From Prorocentrum cordatum (lineage: Eukaryota > Sar > Dinophyceae > Prorocentrales > Prorocentraceae), in the NCBI GenBank assembly GCA_963575745.1, contig CAUYUJ010014544.1, forward strand, positions 252,501 through 316,500: 64,000 bases of DNA. Reading direction: 5' to 3'. Position 1 is the stretch's first letter; the number at the start of each line of letters is the position of its first letter. The translations under genes were made by a program, and so were the position numbers. Below the pieces are notes generated by a model that worked only from the letters and a program-made list of their open reading frames with translations, did not search any database and was not told the origin of the DNA. Of the stretch, positions 60,553 through 64,000 are shown one piece after another.

Positions 60553-61562
60553 GATGACAGAGCGCGACGCTCCTCTCGGGCCTTCCTGATCTGCTTCAGG
60601 ATCCCTGCGTCGCGCTCCACCTGCTTGGAGACATGCTCCAGTAGTAGCGGGCAAATCATCGAGCGGCCGTCCTCCTTGGCCGCCCCGGTGAACACCGCAG
60701 CTTCGTCCACGATGCCGAATCGGTGAAGCCCTCCTCCTCGCCCTCGGCCCCTCTTCTTGCCGTCGCCGTCGTTGCCGTCCTTGGAGCCCCTCGACTGCTG
60801 AGCCTCGAACTCCATGGAGTAGATGTACTCGTAGAGCTGCGCCTGTCGAATGGCCAGCTCCGCCCCGACCAGGTCGGGGAGGTTCACCTGATCCCAGCAC
60901 GCGAGGTGCTCTATCATCTTCATGATATTCTCGTAGTGGGCGACCCCGTAGTCCTCCTTCGTGAGGTGGTAGAAGGACACGAAGCTATTGTAGTGCTCCA
61001 CGGGGCCGCCCCTCTTCCTGTCGATGAACTGTGCGCACCACAGCATGGTGCGAGGACCGTCGAGCAGCCACCCAGGGATGATGTTCTCCACCATCATCGG
61101 CACCGCGTCGCGCCACGCCAGACGCTGCCTGGAGCCGTCAGGCCGAGGCGGCACGCCCAGCAGCCTGATGTCCGCCCCGCTCTCGGCGCACCGATACACC
61201 GAAGGGTCCATCGAGATCCGACGGATGGCGACCCACCCCGCGCTCAGCTGGATGAGTCCGATGTCCCCTTCAATCCGCTCGGTCCCGTTGAGCTGCACCA
61301 CGTCGCCCCGATTGCCTCCACCAGTGCCCTCGATGAGCACCCAGGCCGGGGTCGGCCCCCCAGGCGGCCCAGCCGCGCCTGCCTCAGCCGGCGGCGGACC
61401 GCCAGCGGCGCCCGCTGGGGCGCCGGCAACAGGCACGGCTGCGCCAGCCGCGAGGCCCGCTGCAGGGACAGCGGCGGCGCCGGCGGCGGCCACGATCGCC
61501 AGGGGCGCAGCAGACGCCGCGCCAGCGGCGCCTCCACCCGCGGGCACGAGGGCGGCAGGGCC
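60549..61562 (-). CDS. Retrotransposon B ORF1, gag-like, 5' end in gap
   Basis: The frame is open from the gap edge to a TGA at 60551-60549, at least 337 codons. The N-terminal visible part is Ala/Pro/Gly-rich. The C-terminal part aligns with ORF1 of element A (LDGPRTMLWCAQFIDRKRGG, CWDQVNLPDLVGAELAIRQAQL and a final SMICPLLLEHVSKQVERDAG block). No ATG is visible, so the start lies in the gap. The TGA overlaps the ORF2 ATG by one base (ATGA). Confidence 0.7.
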   Translation of the reverse strand, partial: GPAALVPAGGGAAGAASAAPLAIVAAAGAAAVPAAGLAAGAAVPVAGAPAGAAGGPPPAEAGAAGPPGGPTPAWVLIEGTGGGNRGDVVQLNGTERIEGDIGLIQLSAGWVAIRRISMDPSVYRCAESGADIRLLGVPPRPDGSRQRLAWRDAVPMMVENIIPGWLLDGPRTMLWCAQFIDRKRGGPVEHYNSFVSFYHLTKEDYGVAHYENIMKMIEHLACWDQVNLPDLVGAELAIRQAQLYEYIYSMEFEAQQSRGSKDGNDGDGKKRGRGRGGGLHRFGIVDEAAVFTGAAKEDGRSMICPLLLEHVSKQVERDAGILKQIRKAREERRALSS

Positions 61563-61662
61563 NNNNNNNNNNNNNNNNNNNNNNNNNNNNNNNNNNNNNN
61601 NNNNNNNNNNNNNNNNNNNNNNNNNNNNNNNNNNNNNNNNNNNNNNNNNNNNNNNNNNNNNN
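61563..61662. other. Assembly gap (100 N)
   Basis: Exactly 100 N, a conventional gap of unknown length. It cuts ORF1 of retrotransposon B and separates it from a CCT array. ORFs drawn across it are not meaningful. Confidence 1.
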
Positions 61663-62126
61663 CCTCCTCCTGCTCCCCCTTTTCCTCCCTCCTCCCTCCT
61701 CCTCTTTCCTCCTCCTTACTCCTCCCTCTTCCTCCATTTCCTCCACTTCCTCCTCGCCCTCATCATCCTCCTCTTATCCCTCCTCCTCCTCCTCCTCCTC
61801 CTCCTCCTCCTCCTCCTCCTCCTCTTTCTCCCCCTTTCATCATATCATCCTCTCATCCTCCTCCTCCCTCCTCCTCCTCCTCCTCCTCCTCCTCCGCCTC
61901 CTCCTCCTCTCCTCCTCCCCTCCTCCTCCTCCTCTCCTCCTCCTCCTCTCTCCTCCTCCTCTCCTCCTCTCTCCTCCTCCTCCTCCTCCTCCTCTCCTCC
62001 TCCTCCTCTCCTCTCCTCCCTCTCCTCCTCCTCCTCCTCTCCTCTCCTCCTCCTCCTCTCCTCATCCTCTCCTCCTCCTCCTCCTCCTCCTCCTCCTCCT
62101 CCTCCTCTTCCTCCTCCTCCTCCTCC
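61663..62126. repeat. CCT array
   Basis: Imperfect (CCT)n on the plus strand with CTCTCC and ATCCTC interruptions. It is probably the reason for the assembly gap. Confidence 0.95.
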
Positions 62127-62290
62127 CATGGGCACACGCGCCTACCAGAAATGGAATTACCTCTCGGCTCACCCACGGCCGCGGGTGCAGACTGAGCCGC
62201 ACAGGAGCTGCTGCATGCGAGTCTACGCACGCACGGGCGAGCAGATCCAGGCCTGTGGCCGACGCAGGCCGAGAGAGGGGGGTGACCTCG

Positions 62291-62592
62291 GTGGAGGAGG
62301 AGGAGGAGGAGGAGGAGGAGGAGGAGGAGGAGGACGAGAGGAGGGAAACAATGAGGAGGACAGGAGGAGGAGGGGAGGAGGAGGAGGAGGAGGAGGAGGA
62401 GGAGGAGGAGAGGAGGAGGAGGAGGAGGAGGAGAAGGGGGGGAGAGGAGGAGGAGGAGGAGGAGAGAGGAGGAGGGAGAGAGGAGGAGGAGGAGGAGGTG
62501 GAGGAGGAGGAGGAGGAGGGGGAGGAGAAGAGGGAGGAGGAGGAGGAGGAGGAGGAGGAGGAGGAGGAGGAGGAGGAGGAGGAGGAGGAGGA
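62291..62592. repeat. GGA array
   Basis: Imperfect (GGA)n on the plus strand. With the CCT array 165 bp to its left it forms an inverted pair that could make a long hairpin. Confidence 0.95.
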
Positions 62593-63870
62593 AGAGAAAC
62601 TCGCTGACCAGGATTCGCCCGCACGCCCTCCACCTCCCGAACACGTATACCCCTGTCAGCACGCAGCAGATGCAGGGGGACAGCCCGATGCCGCCGACGA
62701 CGTCATGCCTTTACAACGCTGACCAGCCTCGAACGTACCCCACACCCCTAAGACTCGCAACACCAGGGCGATGGCAATCTTGGGGATGCGCCCTCAGAAA
62801 CTCACGGAGACCATGCGGCCTGGGCAAGCACCGAAATACAACAATGGCAACCACAATGCTAGGGACGTGTTTCAACCCTCTAAATTTCGGGGGCGGCCAC
62901 GAGGGAAACGTCCAAGAGGGAGGGGCGTAAATCATGGCTGGCGGCATGTGCGTGGCTTAAGGGGGGGCCCAGGGACGCAATGAAATAAGAGGAGGCGCCG
63001 CGAAATCTGAGGAGATGTCGTGGCCCCCGCCATGATGTCCACCCCCCTGGTGATCACCCCCCTCTTTGCCGCCCACGAAAAAACGTGGACCCCCGAATGC
63101 CTGGACCGCTTCCCAGCGGCCGCTTTCTTCGGGGTCGTGCTTCGACGGCCTCGCGGCCTGGTGCGGGCCACTTGGGGTCGAAAACTGCGGAACCGCAACA
63201 GGAGGAACAAACAAAAAACTCCCGTCGTGGTCTTTCACGACCCGAGGGCGTCTGGGGAAGAATAGGAAAAAAGGGAGTGGACGGGGGACCGCGAGCACAG
63301 GTAGCGGACAGGCCAGAGCGAACCAGAGCGGGCCAGGGGTCGTCAACACGACGGTCGGCCGCTGACGGCTGCAGTGGGAAGGCGGGGCACTGCACCTGTA
63401 TGTCGAGGGGCCTCCAATAACAGCAGGCGGAAGACCCACTCGAGACGATAAACTCTTTTCTTCCTCTCCCGAGACGAGATTATCCAGAAAAACGGTATTC
63501 CGGACGAACTCGTCCGGATGGGGTCGTCCGACTGAACTCGTCTGGATGAGCTTGTCCGCGGGCCTCCACAACCATCTCGGGGAGCAGACAACGGCACAAG
63601 CATAAACTCTCGGCGGTCCGCGCGGACCTCCGAAAGTGCATGTGTACGCCACTGTTTGTTTCCAAAAGTATCGACGCCACACGTGCCGCAGCCCAGATTT
63701 GGCTCTTCCTACTGCTTGTCAAGGGCGGCGGCCCCAGATCGAAGGCCCAGCCGCTGCGTGTCACGCGTGGCAGCCCCAGATCGACACAACAGCAGGCCGC
63801 CAACGGAGAACCTGAGTAACGACGACCCGACCGTAACATACACAACAACGAACCCAAATCAAGTTTTTGA
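62593..63870. other. Stretch without a recognised gene
   Basis: Mixed sequence with short ORFs on both strands, none with a recognisable domain. A short repeat of CGTCCGGA/CGAACTCGTC lies near 63495-63560. Confidence 0.4.
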
Positions 63871-63871
63871 G

Positions 63872-64000
63872 TTGAGCTATAGGGCTATGGGGCTATTGGG
63901 CTATAGGGCTCTAAGGCTATGGGGCTATAGGGCCATCGGGCTACAGGGCTGTAGGGCTATGGGGCTATAGGGCTACAGGGCTAAGGGGCTATAGGGCTGT
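63872..64000. repeat. 8-bp satellite, GGGCTATN units
   Basis: About 15 units of GGGCTATA, GGGCTATG and variants in strict 8-bp register, running off the right edge. The total length is unknown. Confidence 0.9.

Larger units (their letters stand above)
55697..61562 (-). mobile_element. Retrotransposon B: tyrosine-recombinase element with an intact methyltransferase-like domain (5' end in gap)
   Basis: Minus-strand order: ORF1 (from the gap to 60549), ORF2 RT-RNase H (from 60552), tyrosine recombinase in the +1 frame (58130-56931), methyltransferase-like domain in the RT frame (to 56164), then repeat B1 (56119-55970), a 123-bp segment at the A2 position, and B2 (55846-55697). B1 and B2 are identical over 150 bp, so the copy is young. 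The layout matches retrotransposon A. The 5' repeat A1 and the ORF1 start are missing because a 100-N gap begins at 61563. Confidence 0.85.

Noticed and set aside
61024-62607. Plus-strand ORFs of about 500 codons crossing the N gap
   Set aside because: They join two sides of a gap of unknown size, run antisense to ORF1 and end in CCT/GGA arrays.

Overview
The window reads as nuclear DNA of a dinoflagellate. The clearest evidence is an exact 22-nt match to the dinoflagellate mRNA spliced leader, embedded in genomic DNA on the minus strand at 55019-55040, with two decayed copies at 9698-9738. GC-rich coding sequence, very long introns, heavy microsatellite load and retroelements carrying a cytosine-methyltransferase-like domain agree with this. 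I cannot name the species.

Only one host gene is convincing, on the minus strand: a sensor-type protein kinase (GAF, then a PAS-like region, then a TKL-like kinase). It is split into exon 1 (33320-31532), exon 2 (14507 to about 14266) and a last exon ending in a TAA stop at 10059. Intron 1 is about 17 kb and contains a copia LTR retrotransposon bounded by 263-bp LTRs and a 5-bp target duplication. Intron 2 is about 4 kb and holds a 2.3-kb minisatellite.

Almost everything else is retroelement or simple repeat. From left to right: minisatellites and an inverted repeat array (1-2060); CCT and TTA/TAG trinucleotide arrays (2675-4071); degenerate LINE 1 (about 4076-9738, with tandem spliced-leader relics at its 5' end); the kinase 3' exons; the copia element (14914-26254); CA, CTC and ATC arrays (26.4-31.3 kb); kinase exon 1; a 77-bp-type tandem repeat (34.94-35.45 kb); degenerate LINE 3 (about 35615-39703); a 540-bp tandem duplication (39731-40813); tyrosine-recombinase retrotransposon A (40883-47549); LINE 2 (47601-55040, 5' end exactly at the spliced leader); tyrosine-recombinase retrotransposon B (55697 into a 100-N gap at 61563-61662); CCT/GGA arrays; and an 8-bp satellite running off the right edge.

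The two tyrosine-recombinase elements are the most interesting system. Each encodes a gag-like ORF1, reverse transcriptase plus RNase H, a tyrosine recombinase in the +1 frame, and a C5-cytosine-methyltransferase-like domain back in the RT frame. Element A has the A1-ORFs-B1-A2-B2 split direct repeats of Ngaro/PAT-type elements. Element B has the matching B1-A2-B2 end, and its A1 repeat probably falls in the assembly gap. All coding signals in the window, host and mobile, lie on the minus strand. Spliced-leader tags on two LINEs imply that the templates copied into DNA were trans-spliced mRNAs. Intron boundaries, repeat identities and domain calls were made by eye and no database search was run.
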